Numbered from the stretch's first letter, positions 35,082 through 43,477 are shown. The stretch is 64,000 nt of DNA from Kitasatospora purpeofusca (GCF_000718025.1 NZ_JODS01000001.1:248001-312000), one strand, 5' to 3'. The notes: a model not told the origin generated them from the sequence alone. Numbers and translations are program-made.

Positions 35082-35837
35082 ATGGCGGGCGATCGGACGA
35101 CCACGGCGGAGTTCCTGCTCGGGACGCTGCTCTCCGTCCCGGGCCGGGTCGCGGACGCGACCGTCCGGCGCCCGCCCTCGTACCGGTGGGTGCTCGCGCG
35201 CACCCGCACCCCCGAGGCGGAGGCCGCCCGGGCCGCCGAACACGCCCTGGTCGAGGGACTGGTCGAACGGCTCGGCGCGGTCGACGGGATCACCTTCGTC
35301 GTCGCCCAGCTGGACGACCGCCGGATCACCCCCGGGCTCGGGCTCGACCCCGGCCGCCGGCTGGAGCTGGTCTGCCAGCTCGCCGCGACCGCCTACTTCG
35401 CCACCGCGCTGGAGCCGCCGGAGCTGCTGCGCCGGATCGACGCGGCCACCGTCGCCGACTGGGGCGCCGGGACGTACACCGACCCCCGGCTGCCGCACCC
35501 GACCGGCTCGGTGGCCGCCGCGCTGGCGTACTACCGCGACGGCGGCCGCCACCCGGACGGGTCGCCGCGCGAGTGGCCCGCGCTGTCCGCGCCGGGGACC
35601 CTGGGGGCGCGCCTGACCTGGGACGAGCCGGGCCGGACGCCGGTCGCGGAGCCGAACCCGACCATGTTCAACAGCTCGTTCGCCCAGTACACGAAGGACC
35701 CGGCCGCCGCCGAGGCGGTGCGGGCCGCCCGGGCCGAGCACGGCCGGATCCTGTGCCTCGGCCGCTCCGGGGCGGGCGGGCCGCAGCGTCCCGGCTACTT
35801 CACGGTGCCCCGGGGGTGGCGCCGCCGCGGCCACTGA
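35082..35837 (+). CDS. Unknown protein between glgX and treY
   Basis: 251 aa, no signal peptide or membrane segment. Segments include TFVVAQLDDRRITPGLGLDP, YFATALEPPELLRRID, TYTDPRLPHPTGSVAAAL and TMFNSSFAQYTKDPAAAEAV. I do not recognise the family. Codon use is typical of the neighbourhood, and the start MAGDRTT at 35082 gives a clean N-terminus. The ribosome site is a purine stretch (GGCGGGGGC). Position between two glycogen/trehalose genes suggests cotranscription but does not establish a metabolic role. Confidence 0.65.
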   Translation: MAGDRTTTAEFLLGTLLSVPGRVADATVRRPPSYRWVLARTRTPEAEAARAAEHALVEGLVERLGAVDGITFVVAQLDDRRITPGLGLDPGRRLELVCQLAATAYFATALEPPELLRRIDAATVADWGAGTYTDPRLPHPTGSVAAALAYYRDGGRHPDGSPREWPALSAPGTLGARLTWDEPGRTPVAEPNPTMFNSSFAQYTKDPAAAEAVRAARAEHGRILCLGRSGAGGPQRPGYFTVPRGWRRRGH

Positions 35838-35937
35838 GCGCCCGCCACCGGACACACCCGCCCACAACGGGCCCCGCTCACCTGTTCGGTCCAGCAACGG
35901 GTCTTGCCCCCGCGCCCCGCCGGGTAGGCATGGAGGC

Positions 35938-38478
35938 ATGACCCACGCCGCCGAGCCCGCGCAGTCCCGCCCGGCCGCCGCCCCCGCCGCCGTGCCGTCG
36001 GCCAGCTACCGCCTCCAGCTCCAGCCCGGCTTCACCCTGCACGACGCCACCGCCGCCGTCCCCTACCTGGCCGCCCTCGGCGTCTCCCACCTGCACCTCT
36101 CCCCGCTGCTGGCCGCCGCGCCCGGCTCCACCCACGGCTACGACACCGTCGACCACGGCCGGATATCCGAGCAGCTCGGCGGCGAGGAGGCACTCCGGGA
36201 GCTGGCCGCCGAGGCGCACCGGCACCACCTGCGGCTGATCGCCGACGTGGTGCCCAACCACATGGCGGTCCCCGTCCCCGAGCACCTCAACCGTCCGCTC
36301 TGGGAGGTGCTCCGGCACGGCCCCGACTCGCCGTACGCGGACTGGTTCGACATCGACTGGACCGCCCAGCCGGGCCCGGTGGACGCCCCCGGACGCGGCC
36401 GGGTGCTGCTGCCCCTGCTCGGCGACCGGCTCGGCGCCGTCCTCGACGAGCTGGCCGTCGACGGCGACACCCTCCGCTACCACGACCACGTGCTGCCGCT
36501 GCGCCCCGGCACCGAGACGCTGCCGCTGCCCGAGCTGCTCGCCCGGCAGTGGTACCGCCCGGCCTGGTGGCGACTGGCCCGCACCGAGCTGAACTACCGG
36601 CGGTTCTTCACCGTCAACGAGCTGATCGCCGTCCGGGTCGAGCGTCCCGAGGTGTTCGAGGCCACCCACGGCGTGCTGCTGCGGCTGCACCGCGAGGGCG
36701 TGCTGGACGGCTTCCGGATCGACCACCCGGACGGGCTCGCCGACCCGCGCGGCTACCTGGAGCGGCTGGCGGCGGCCACCGGCGGGGCCTACACGGTGGT
36801 GGAGAAGATCCTCACCGGCGACGAGCGGCTGCCCGCCGACTGGCAGTGCGCCGGCACCACCGGGTACGACGCGCTGCGCCGGATCGACGGCGTGCTCACC
36901 GACCACGCGGGCGCCTGCCGGCTCGCCGGGGCGTACGAGGCGTTCCTGGCCGCCTCCCCCGAGGGCCCCGCCGGCCCGGACCACGGCGTCCCGGAGCCCG
37001 GCGAACCGTGCGCCGACCCGCACCCGGCGCTGGCCGCCGCCCGGCGGGGGCGGGCCGACATGACCGGGCCCGGCGGCGAGCTGTCGGCCGAGGTGGAGCG
37101 GCTGGTCCGGCTGGCCGTCCGGCTCGGCGCCGCCCACCCGGCGCACGCCGACCACCCGCCGGAGCGGCTGCGCGCCGCCCTGGGCCGGCTGCTGACCGGC
37201 TACCCCGCGTACCGCCCGTACGTCCGCCCCGGGGAGCCGCTGCCGGAGGTCTCCGCCGAGCAGCTGCGCGCCGCCCGCGCGGCCGACGAGGGGCCCACCG
37301 ACGCCACCGACCGGTTCGTCGCCGAGCTGGCGGCGGGCGCGCTCGGGCGCGGGCCGGAGCAGGACGAGTTCGCCGTCCGGTTCGGGCAGACCGCAGCCGC
37401 GGTGGCCGCCAAGGGCGTCGAGGACACCGCCTTCTACCGCTGGAACGCGCTGCTGAGCCTCAACGAGGTCGGCGGCGAGCCCGCCCGGCCGGGGGTGCGG
37501 CCGGAGGACTTCCACGCCTGGTGCCACTACGTCGAACGGCACTGGCCGCACACCATGACGGTGCTCTCCACCCACGACACCAAGCGCAGCGCCGACGCCC
37601 GGGCCCGGCTGGCCGTGCTGGCCGAGCAGCCCCGGGAGTGGGCCGCCGAGGCGGCGGCCTGGTCGACGGCGGCCGGACGCGGCGCGGGCGGCGGCTGGGG
37701 CTCGGCCCCCACTGCCGGCCCGGGCCACGACCCGGACAGCGACTGGCTGCTCTGGCAGACCCTGGTCGCCGGCTGGCCGCTCCCCCCGGAACGGCTGGTC
37801 GCCGCCGTGCTCAAGGCGGCCCGCGAGGCGAAGCTCCACACCTCCTGGACCACCCAGGACGTCCGCTTCGAACGCGCCCTCACCGACCGGGTCCACGGCG
37901 TCTTCGGCAACCCCGGGCTGCTGCCCCGGATCGAGGGGTACGTGGCCGGGCTCGCCCCGTACGCCCGTTCCAACACGCTCGCCGCGGCCCTGCTGCACCT
38001 CACCGTGCCCGGGGTGCCGGACCTCTACCAGGGCAGCGAGGAGCCGCTCCACACCCTGGTCGACCCGGACAACCGGCGCCCGGTCGACTTCGGCGCGCTC
38101 GCCGTGCGGCTCACCGACTCGCCGACCGCCCGCACCGGCGACCCGGCCCGGGAGAAGCTGCACCTCACCACCACCGCCCTGCACCTGCGCCGGACCCGGG
38201 AGTTGGGCCCCTACCGACCGCTCGCCGCCGTCGGCCCGGCCGCCGCCCACCTGCTCGCCTTCGGGCGCGGCCCGAACGTCCTGACCGCCGTCACCCGGCT
38301 GCCGTACCGGCTCGCCCGGACCGGCGGCTGGCACGAAACCGTGCTGCACCTGCCCGACGGCCGGGGCTGGACGGACGAACTGACGGACCGTCACTTCCAA
38401 CCGGGCCCCGTCCCGGTGGGCGAACTGCTGGCCGGCGACCGGCCGGTGGTCCTGCTGACCAGGAGGGGCACGTCATGA
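35938..38478 (+). CDS. treY: Malto-oligosyltrehalose synthase
   Basis: 846 aa GH13_26 enzyme that converts the reducing end of malto-oligosaccharides to an alpha,alpha-1,1 trehalosyl unit. The start SYRLQLQPGFTLHDA and GSTHGYDTVDH are typical TreY motifs. The catalytic residues sit in VLDGFRIDHPDGL (nucleophile), YTVVEKIL (acid/base) and VLSTHDTKRS. The enzyme is longer than usual (about 720-800) because of a Gly/Ala-rich insertion near residues 570-600. The GGAGG immediately before the ATG (1-base spacer) is too close for normal use; TAGGCA at 35925 may make the mRNA nearly leaderless. Its stop overlaps a 10-codon minicistron. Confidence 0.95.
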   Translation: MTHAAEPAQSRPAAAPAAVPSASYRLQLQPGFTLHDATAAVPYLAALGVSHLHLSPLLAAAPGSTHGYDTVDHGRISEQLGGEEALRELAAEAHRHHLRLIADVVPNHMAVPVPEHLNRPLWEVLRHGPDSPYADWFDIDWTAQPGPVDAPGRGRVLLPLLGDRLGAVLDELAVDGDTLRYHDHVLPLRPGTETLPLPELLARQWYRPAWWRLARTELNYRRFFTVNELIAVRVERPEVFEATHGVLLRLHREGVLDGFRIDHPDGLADPRGYLERLAAATGGAYTVVEKILTGDERLPADWQCAGTTGYDALRRIDGVLTDHAGACRLAGAYEAFLAASPEGPAGPDHGVPEPGEPCADPHPALAAARRGRADMTGPGGELSAEVERLVRLAVRLGAAHPAHADHPPERLRAALGRLLTGYPAYRPYVRPGEPLPEVSAEQLRAARAADEGPTDATDRFVAELAAGALGRGPEQDEFAVRFGQTAAAVAAKGVEDTAFYRWNALLSLNEVGGEPARPGVRPEDFHAWCHYVERHWPHTMTVLSTHDTKRSADARARLAVLAEQPREWAAEAAAWSTAAGRGAGGGWGSAPTAGPGHDPDSDWLLWQTLVAGWPLPPERLVAAVLKAAREAKLHTSWTTQDVRFERALTDRVHGVFGNPGLLPRIEGYVAGLAPYARSNTLAAALLHLTVPGVPDLYQGSEEPLHTLVDPDNRRPVDFGALAVRLTDSPTARTGDPAREKLHLTTTALHLRRTRELGPYRPLAAVGPAAAHLLAFGRGPNVLTAVTRLPYRLARTGGWHETVLHLPDGRGWTDELTDRHFQPGPVPVGELLAGDRPVVLLTRRGTS

Positions 38479-38507
38479 GGCGCCGCGCCGAGAAGGACAC
38501 GTCATGA
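38475..38507 (+). CDS. 10-codon minicistron between treY and treZ, copy 1
   Basis: ATG overlaps the treY stop (ATGA), preceded by AGGAGGGG. It encodes MRRRAEKDTS and its own TGA overlaps the next ATG. It probably arose by duplication of the coupling junction and acts, if at all, as a translational bridge. Confidence 0.55.
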   Translation: MRRRAEKDTS

Positions 38508-38536
38508 GGGACCGGGCCGGGAGGGGCACGAAATGA
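38504..38536 (+). CDS. 10-codon minicistron between treY and treZ, copy 2
   Basis: Encodes MRDRAGRGTK. It begins in an ATGA overlap with the first minicistron, preceded by GAAGGA, and its TGA overlaps the treZ ATG, preceded by GGAGGGG. The starts of the two minicistrons and treZ are exactly 29 bases apart. Confidence 0.55.
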   Translation: MRDRAGRGTK

Positions 38537-40251
38537 GGTACCAGGTCTGGGCCCCGAACGCCGCCGAACGGGTCGAGGTGGCGGTCGACGGCGCGCACCA
38601 CCCGCTGGCCCGGGACGCCGTCCGCGCCGGGTGGTGGCAGGGCGAGGCGCCCGCCGGGGACTACGCGTTCGTCCTGGACGGCGGGCGTCCGATGCCGGAC
38701 CCGCGCTCGCCCCGGCAGCCGCACGGCCCGGACGGACCCAGCCGCGCCGTCGACCATGCCGCGTTCAACTGGTCGCACACCGGCTGGCGCGGCCGCCCGC
38801 TGCCCGGAGCGGTGCTGTACGAGCTGCACATCGGCACCTTCACGGCCGCCGGCACCTTCGAGGCGGCCGCCGAACGGCTGGACCACCTGGTCGAGCTGGG
38901 CGTCGACTTCGTCGAGCTGATGCCCGTCTGCCCGTTCCCCGGCAAGCACGGCTGGGGGTACGACGGTGTGTCGCTGTGGGCCGTGCACGAGCCCTACGGC
39001 GGCCCCGAGGGCCTCAAGCGCTTCGTCGACGCCGCCCACCGCAAGGGCCTGGGCGTGATTCTCGACGTGGTGCACAACCACCTCGGCCCGGCCGGCAACT
39101 ACCTCCCCGCCTTCGGCCCCTACTTCACCGACCGGCACCACACCCCGTGGGGCTCGGCGGTCAACCTGGACGCGCCCGGCTCCGACGAGGTGCGCGCCTA
39201 TCTGATCGGCAGCGCGCTCGGCTGGCTGCGCGACTACCGGATCGACGGCCTGCGACTGGACGCCGTGCACGCCCTGGCCGACGACCGGGCGGTGCACTTC
39301 CTGGAGGAACTCGCCACCGAGGTCGACCGGTTGGCGGTGGCGACCAACCGCCCGCTGTTCCTGGTCGCCGAGTCCGACCTCAACGACCCGCGCACCACCA
39401 CGCCCCGCGAGGCCGGCGGGCAGGGGCTCGCCGCCCAGTGGAGCGACGACTTCCACCACGCCCTGCACTGCGCCCTGACCCGCGAGTCCCAGGGCTACTA
39501 CGGGGACTTCGCCGCCGCGCCGCTCGCCGCCGTGGCCCGGACCCTCACCCGGGGGTTCTTCCACGACGGCGGCTGGTCCTCGTTCCGCGGCCGCCACCAC
39601 GGCCGCCCGTTCCCGCCCGCCCACGGCCACCGACTGCTCGGCTACCTCCAGACCCACGACCAGGTGGGCAACCGGGCGCTCGGCGACCGGATCTCCACCA
39701 GCCTCTCCCCCGGCCGACTCGCCTGCGGGGCCGCGCTGGTGCTCACCTCGCCGTTCACCCCGATGCTGTTCATGGGCGAGGAGTGGGGCGCGTCCACGCC
39801 CTGGCAGTACTTCACCGACCACACCGACCCGAACCTCGCCGAAGCCGTCCGCGCGGGCCGGCGGCGGGAGTTCGCCGAGCACGGCTGGGCGGCGGACTCG
39901 GTGCCGGACCCGCAGGAGCCGGCCACCGTGCTGCGCTCGGTGCTCGACTGGACCGAGCCCCGGCGCGGGCCGCACCGGGCGCTGCTTGACTGGAGCCGGA
40001 CCCTGATCCGGCTGCGGCGGGAGCACCCTGAGCTGACCGATCCCGATCTGGCGGCCGTCCGGGTCGAGTTCGACGAGGACGCCGGCTGGCTGGTGGTGCA
40101 CCGGGGGCCGTACCGGGTGGCGGTGAACCTGGGGACGGCGGCGGCCGCGGTGCCGGCGGCCGGCGAGGTGGTGGCCGCGTTCGGGGGGCACCGCCGCTCC
40201 GGGGACCGGCTGACCCTCGACCCGGACTCGGTCGCGGTGGTCCGCCGCTGA
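38533..40251 (+). CDS. treZ: Malto-oligosyltrehalose trehalohydrolase
   Basis: 572 aa GH13_10 enzyme releasing trehalose from the product of TreY. Opens with the N-terminal beta-sandwich MRYQVWAPNAAERVEV and has VLYELHIGTF, GYDGVSLWAVHEPYGGP and ILDVVHNHLG. The catalytic residues are in DGLRLDAVHA, FLVAESDLND and LQTHDQVGN. Translation starts at the last link of an ATGA chain from treY, so TreY and TreZ output is coupled. It completes the glgX-treY-treZ route from glycogen to trehalose, the osmoprotectant and spore sugar. Confidence 0.95.
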   Translation: MRYQVWAPNAAERVEVAVDGAHHPLARDAVRAGWWQGEAPAGDYAFVLDGGRPMPDPRSPRQPHGPDGPSRAVDHAAFNWSHTGWRGRPLPGAVLYELHIGTFTAAGTFEAAAERLDHLVELGVDFVELMPVCPFPGKHGWGYDGVSLWAVHEPYGGPEGLKRFVDAAHRKGLGVILDVVHNHLGPAGNYLPAFGPYFTDRHHTPWGSAVNLDAPGSDEVRAYLIGSALGWLRDYRIDGLRLDAVHALADDRAVHFLEELATEVDRLAVATNRPLFLVAESDLNDPRTTTPREAGGQGLAAQWSDDFHHALHCALTRESQGYYGDFAAAPLAAVARTLTRGFFHDGGWSSFRGRHHGRPFPPAHGHRLLGYLQTHDQVGNRALGDRISTSLSPGRLACGAALVLTSPFTPMLFMGEEWGASTPWQYFTDHTDPNLAEAVRAGRRREFAEHGWAADSVPDPQEPATVLRSVLDWTEPRRGPHRALLDWSRTLIRLRREHPELTDPDLAAVRVEFDEDAGWLVVHRGPYRVAVNLGTAAAAVPAAGEVVAAFGGHRRSGDRLTLDPDSVAVVRR

Positions 40252-40286
40252 CGGGCCCCGCTCCGGGTCGGCGGTCGCCGCCGCTG

Positions 40287-40348
40287 CTTCAGGAAGCGGC
40301 TACTTCAGGAAGTCGCTGCTTCAGGAAGGCACCGGTCACTTCAGGAAG
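40287..40348. repeat. Four CTTCAGGAAG repeats at the end of the transketolase gene
   Basis: Copies at 40287, 40303, 40319 and 40339. The last contains the final FLK codons of the transketolase gene (40336-41229) and the other three lie just past its stop. Each is a near-palindrome. They look like short-range duplication of the gene's 3' end. Confidence 0.85.
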
Positions 40349-41229
40349 CCGTCGATCCGCTCCCGCAGCCCGTGCGCGTCCAGTCCGTACGCCGCCAGGT
40401 GCTCGGGGATCGAACCGTACTGCCGGTGCTCCGCCTGCGGCACGCCGAGGGCCAGCAGCCGGTGCGGCCGGTCGGCGAGCGCCTCGTGCGCCGCGTTGGC
40501 GGAGGTGCCGGCCAGGTACGGCTCGACCAGCACCACGTCCGCCCGCCGCTGGGTGGCGGCCCGCAGCGCGGCGCCGTCGAAGGGCCGGACGGTGGCCGCG
40601 TACAGCACGGTGACGTCCAGGTTGGCAGTGGCGGCGAGCACGGCGTCCAGCATCGGGCCGACCGCGACCACGGCACCCCGGGCGCCCTCGCGGACCACCG
40701 TGAACCGGCCCGGCTCGACCTTCACCGCCTGCTCGTTCTGGTGCGCGGACAGCCGGACGTACACCTTGCGGTCGCCGTCGGCCACCGCGTGCCGCAGCAG
40801 CCGCTCCGCCTCGTCCGGGTGGCCGGGCACGTGCACCGTCCAGTCGGGCAGGGTGTCCAGCAGGGCGACGTCGCCCGGCGACATGTGGGTGCGGCCGCCG
40901 GCCGGCCAGTCGTAGGAGCCGGCCGCGCTCACCAGCACCGCGCCGACACCCTGGTGGTTGAGGTCCAGCTTGACCTGCTCGAACGGCCGCTCGATCAGGA
41001 AGCTGGCGAAGGTGTGGGCGATCGGCCGCATCCCGGTGAGCGCCAGTCCGGCGGCGGCGCCGATCAGCAGCTGCTCGCGGATGCCGACGTTGACCAGCCG
41101 GTCCGGGTGCCGCCCGGCGGCCTGCTGGAAGCCCGCGGCGCTGATGTCCGCGAGCACGAGGGCGAGCCGGGGGTCCTCGTCCAGCAGGCCGGAAGTGACC
41201 TCGATGAAGCGGTCGCGCATGGTGTCCAT
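40336..41229 (-). CDS. Transketolase, C-terminal (pyrimidine-binding) subunit
   Basis: 297 aa. Covers the pyrimidine and C-terminal domains of transketolase: DPRLALVLADISAAGF, RLVNVGIREQLLIGAAAGLA with the catalytic Glu that contacts ThDP, then the transketolase_C part. It is the second half of a split enzyme whose N-terminal half is encoded upstream, 22 bases away. Start ATG 41229 is chosen; ATG 41220 is possible. The pair is divergent from a SoxR-type regulator, suggesting redox-responsive pentose-phosphate flow or a specialised ketol transfer. Confidence 0.88.
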   Translation of the reverse strand: MDTMRDRFIEVTSGLLDEDPRLALVLADISAAGFQQAAGRHPDRLVNVGIREQLLIGAAAGLALTGMRPIAHTFASFLIERPFEQVKLDLNHQGVGAVLVSAAGSYDWPAGGRTHMSPGDVALLDTLPDWTVHVPGHPDEAERLLRHAVADGDRKVYVRLSAHQNEQAVKVEPGRFTVVREGARGAVVAVGPMLDAVLAATANLDVTVLYAATVRPFDGAALRAATQRRADVVLVEPYLAGTSANAAHEALADRPHRLLALGVPQAEHRQYGSIPEHLAAYGLDAHGLRERIDGFLK

Positions 41230-41251
41230 GGATGATCGGGCCCTTTCCGGC

Positions 41252-41956
41252 TCAGGAGTTCTTCGGTTCGACGCGGGCGACCACGACCCGCGGCCGGTCC
41301 GGGTGCGCGGCGGTGTACGCCGCGTGCAGGGCCTCGTGGTCGCGGCCGTCCACGGTCTCCGCCGACCAGCCCTCGGCGGCGAAGCGGGCCGCGATGCCAC
41401 CGCGCCAGCCGTGCGTGGCGGAGGAGTTGTCGATCACCAGGGCGTGCAGCCGGTCCAGGCCGTAGGCCCCGGCGAAGGCCACCGCCTCGTGGTTGGAGCC
41501 CTCGTCGAACTCCGCGTCGCCGAGCAGCACCCAGACCGCCGGGTCGTGCAGGCCCTGGGCGCGCAGGCCGAGCGCCGTGCCGACCCCGATCGGCAGCCCG
41601 TGCCCCAGCGAGCCCGAGCTGATCTCCACCCCGGGGACCAGCAGCCGGTCCGGGTGGTGGCCGAGCGGCGAGTCGTACGCGCCGAAGCTGGGCAGCACCT
41701 CCGGGTCGAGGAAGCCCTTGGCCGCCAGCACCGCGTAGTACGCCATCGGGCCATGGCCCTTGGAGAGCAGGAAGCGGTCCCGGTCCTGGTCCTGCGCGGT
41801 CTCCGGGGTGACCCGCAGGACCCGGTCGTAGAGCACCCACAGGGCGTCCAGGGTGGAGGTCGCGGCCGGGCCGTGCTTCTCGTCGCCGGTCATCAGCGCC
41901 ATCAGGCCCGGCAGATCGCCGAAACCGGAGGCCGTGGTTCGGGTGCGGTTCGTCAT
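41252..41956 (-). CDS. Transketolase, N-terminal (ThDP-binding) subunit
   Basis: 234 aa. ThDP pyrophosphate-binding domain with FLLSKGHGPMAYYAVLAAKG, SLGHGLPIGVG and the metal/ThDP motif GDAEFDEGSNHEAVAFAG. Stops (EPKNS) where full-length transketolases continue into the pyrimidine domain. The ATG at 41956 lies 7 bases after a -10 element; GGAGG abuts it with one base between. Its promoter has a 19-bp spacer with a SoxR-like dyad. The substrate cannot be deduced; split transketolases occur in archaea and in sugar-specific bacterial pathways. Confidence 0.88.
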   Translation of the reverse strand: MTNRTRTTASGFGDLPGLMALMTGDEKHGPAATSTLDALWVLYDRVLRVTPETAQDQDRDRFLLSKGHGPMAYYAVLAAKGFLDPEVLPSFGAYDSPLGHHPDRLLVPGVEISSGSLGHGLPIGVGTALGLRAQGLHDPAVWVLLGDAEFDEGSNHEAVAFAGAYGLDRLHALVIDNSSATHGWRGGIAARFAAEGWSAETVDGRDHEALHAAYTAAHPDRPRVVVARVEPKNS

Positions 41957-41963
41957 GCCTCCG

Positions 41964-41994
41964 ATGCTGCAACCTGAAGTCGGCTTCAAGTCAA
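41964..41994 (-). promoter_or_regulatory. SoxR-type promoter of the split transketolase operon
   Basis: Minus strand: -35 TTGACT (41994-41989), 19-bp spacer, -10 CAGCAT (41969-41964), then 7 bases to ATG. The dyad CTTGAAG-CCGA-CTTCAGG (41990-41973) begins in the last two bases of the -35, as in Escherichia coli soxS. The long spacer is the hallmark of MerR-family activated promoters. Confidence 0.75.
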
Positions 41995-42011
41995 GCGCTA
42001 CAGTGTCACCC

Positions 42012-42521
42012 ATGATCGCCAACCGGCCGAGCCGCCACGACCTGCTCACCATCGGCCAGCTCTCCGAGCGGAGCGGCCTCGCCACCTCCGCGCTGCGCTA
42101 CTACGAGCGACTGGGACTGATCCACGCCACCCGCACCACCGGCAACCAGCGCCGCTACACCCGCGGCACCCTGCGCCGGATCGCCTTCGTCCGCGCCGCC
42201 CAGCGGGTCGGCCTGTCCCTGGACGAGGCCAAGGTCGCCCTCGACCGCCTCCCCGAGCACCGCGCCCCCAGCGGCACCGAGTGGGACGGGGTCGCGCAGT
42301 CCTGGCAGAGCCGGATCGACGAGCAGATCGCCGAGCTGGAGCGGCTCAAGGCCAAGCTCACCGGCTGCATCGGCTGCGGCTGCCTCTCGCTCACCCGCTG
42401 CGGGCTCTACAACGCCGCCGACCGCGCGGCCGCGGCCGGCCCCGGCGCCCGCTACCTGCTCACCCGCGACCCGGCCACCGGCCCCGAGCCCGCCCCGACG
42501 GACGGGCCGGACAGCGTCTGA
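42012..42521 (+). CDS. soxR: SoxR-type redox-sensing MerR regulator
   Basis: 169 aa. MerR helix-turn-helix (LTIGQLSERSGLATSALRYY), dimerisation helix, and the [2Fe-2S] motif CIGCGCLSLTRC (C-X2-C-X-C-X5-C) of SoxR. In actinomycetes SoxR responds to redox-active compounds such as phenazines and quinones, and activates small regulons. ATG 42012 lies 7 bases after TACAGT (41999-42004), so its own mRNA may be leaderless. Divergent from the split transketolase, whose promoter carries a matching dyad. A second, shorter SoxR-type gene lies at 53377. Confidence 0.92.
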   Translation: MIANRPSRHDLLTIGQLSERSGLATSALRYYERLGLIHATRTTGNQRRYTRGTLRRIAFVRAAQRVGLSLDEAKVALDRLPEHRAPSGTEWDGVAQSWQSRIDEQIAELERLKAKLTGCIGCGCLSLTRCGLYNAADRAAAAGPGARYLLTRDPATGPEPAPTDGPDSV

Positions 42522-42557
42522 CGGGCGCGGCACGGTTTCTGTCCCGGACCGCAACCA

Positions 42558-42615
42558 CCCCGCACCACGCCGCCCCGCACCACGACCCCCCGGACCACGC
42601 CCCCCGGACCACGAC
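42558..42615 (+). repeat. Four copies of a 14-15-bp repeat before the M23 peptidase gene
   Basis: Units CCCCGCACCACGCC, CCCCGCACCACGAC, CCCCGGACCACGCC and CCCCGGACCACGAC begin at 42558, 42573, 42588 and 42602. They end just 6 bases before the ribosome site region of the peptidase gene, so they lie in its leader or promoter. Confidence 0.85.
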
Positions 42616-42637
42616 CGCCCTCGGAAGGACACCGCCG

Positions 42638-43477
42638 TTGTCGACCCTCCGGAAGTACCACGGCCCGGTCTTCGGCGCCGGCACCCTCTGCATCCTGGTG
42701 AACGCCCTGATCGGCACGGGCGGCATCGGCCCGCTCTGGCTGGGCGGGGTCGCGCTGCTGGCCGTCGGCGGACTGCTGCGGTGGTCCGTGGTCCGGTCGC
42801 AGCGACCGCGCGGCGAGCAGGAGCCGCGCCCCGTCGCCGTCCCGGTCGAGGGCCGCTGGTCGGCGCTGAACGGCCCGGCCACCAAGGTCCCCAGTCACAC
42901 CCACAGCCACGCCCAGACCTACGCCATCGACCTCGTCCTCGCGCCGGACGCGGACGAGCCGCAGGGCCCGCCGTTCCGGCTGCTCGCGCCGTTCGGCCAC
43001 CGCCCCGAGCGCTACCCGTCCTTCGGGCAGCCGGTACTGGCGCCCGCCGACGGCACGGTAATCGCCGTCGAGACGCGGATGCGGGACCACTGGTCGCGGG
43101 CGTCCCTGCCCGCCTTCGGCTACCTCTACCTGGAGGGCTTCGTCCGCGGCCTCGGCCGGCCGCGGCACCTCTGGGGGAACTTCGTCCTGCTCGACCTCGG
43201 CGACGGGGTGGTCGCCGGCTTCGCCCACCTGCGCCGGGGCTCACCGTGCGTCACGGTCGGGGACCGGGTGCGGGCCGGACAGCGGCTCGGCGCGTGCGGC
43301 AACTCCGGCAACTCCTCCGAACCGCACCTGCACTTCCAGCTGATGGACGGTCCGGACCCGGAGCTGGCGCGCGGGGTGCCGTTCCGGTGGCACTACCGGG
43401 ACGACGCCGGGGAGGAGCACTCGGGGGTGCCCGAGGACGCCACCTCGTTCAGGGCGCTCCCGGCGCGCCCGCTGTGA
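42638..43477 (+). CDS. M23-family (LytM-like) metallopeptidase, membrane anchored
   Basis: 279 aa from a TTG start behind GGAAGGA (about 9-base spacer). Two hydrophobic segments near residues 12-50 (LCILVNALIGTGGIGPLWL and VALLAVGGLL) anchor the protein. The peptidase domain contains SHAQTYAIDLV with the first zinc ligands, a later GACGNSGNSSEPHLHFQL with the HLH motif, and a typical LysM-free M23 fold. Such enzymes cut peptidoglycan cross-links or act as scaffolds. Unusual features are the TTG start and the repeat array in its leader. Confidence 0.85.
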   Translation: MSTLRKYHGPVFGAGTLCILVNALIGTGGIGPLWLGGVALLAVGGLLRWSVVRSQRPRGEQEPRPVAVPVEGRWSALNGPATKVPSHTHSHAQTYAIDLVLAPDADEPQGPPFRLLAPFGHRPERYPSFGQPVLAPADGTVIAVETRMRDHWSRASLPAFGYLYLEGFVRGLGRPRHLWGNFVLLDLGDGVVAGFAHLRRGSPCVTVGDRVRAGQRLGACGNSGNSSEPHLHFQLMDGPDPELARGVPFRWHYRDDAGEEHSGVPEDATSFRALPARPL

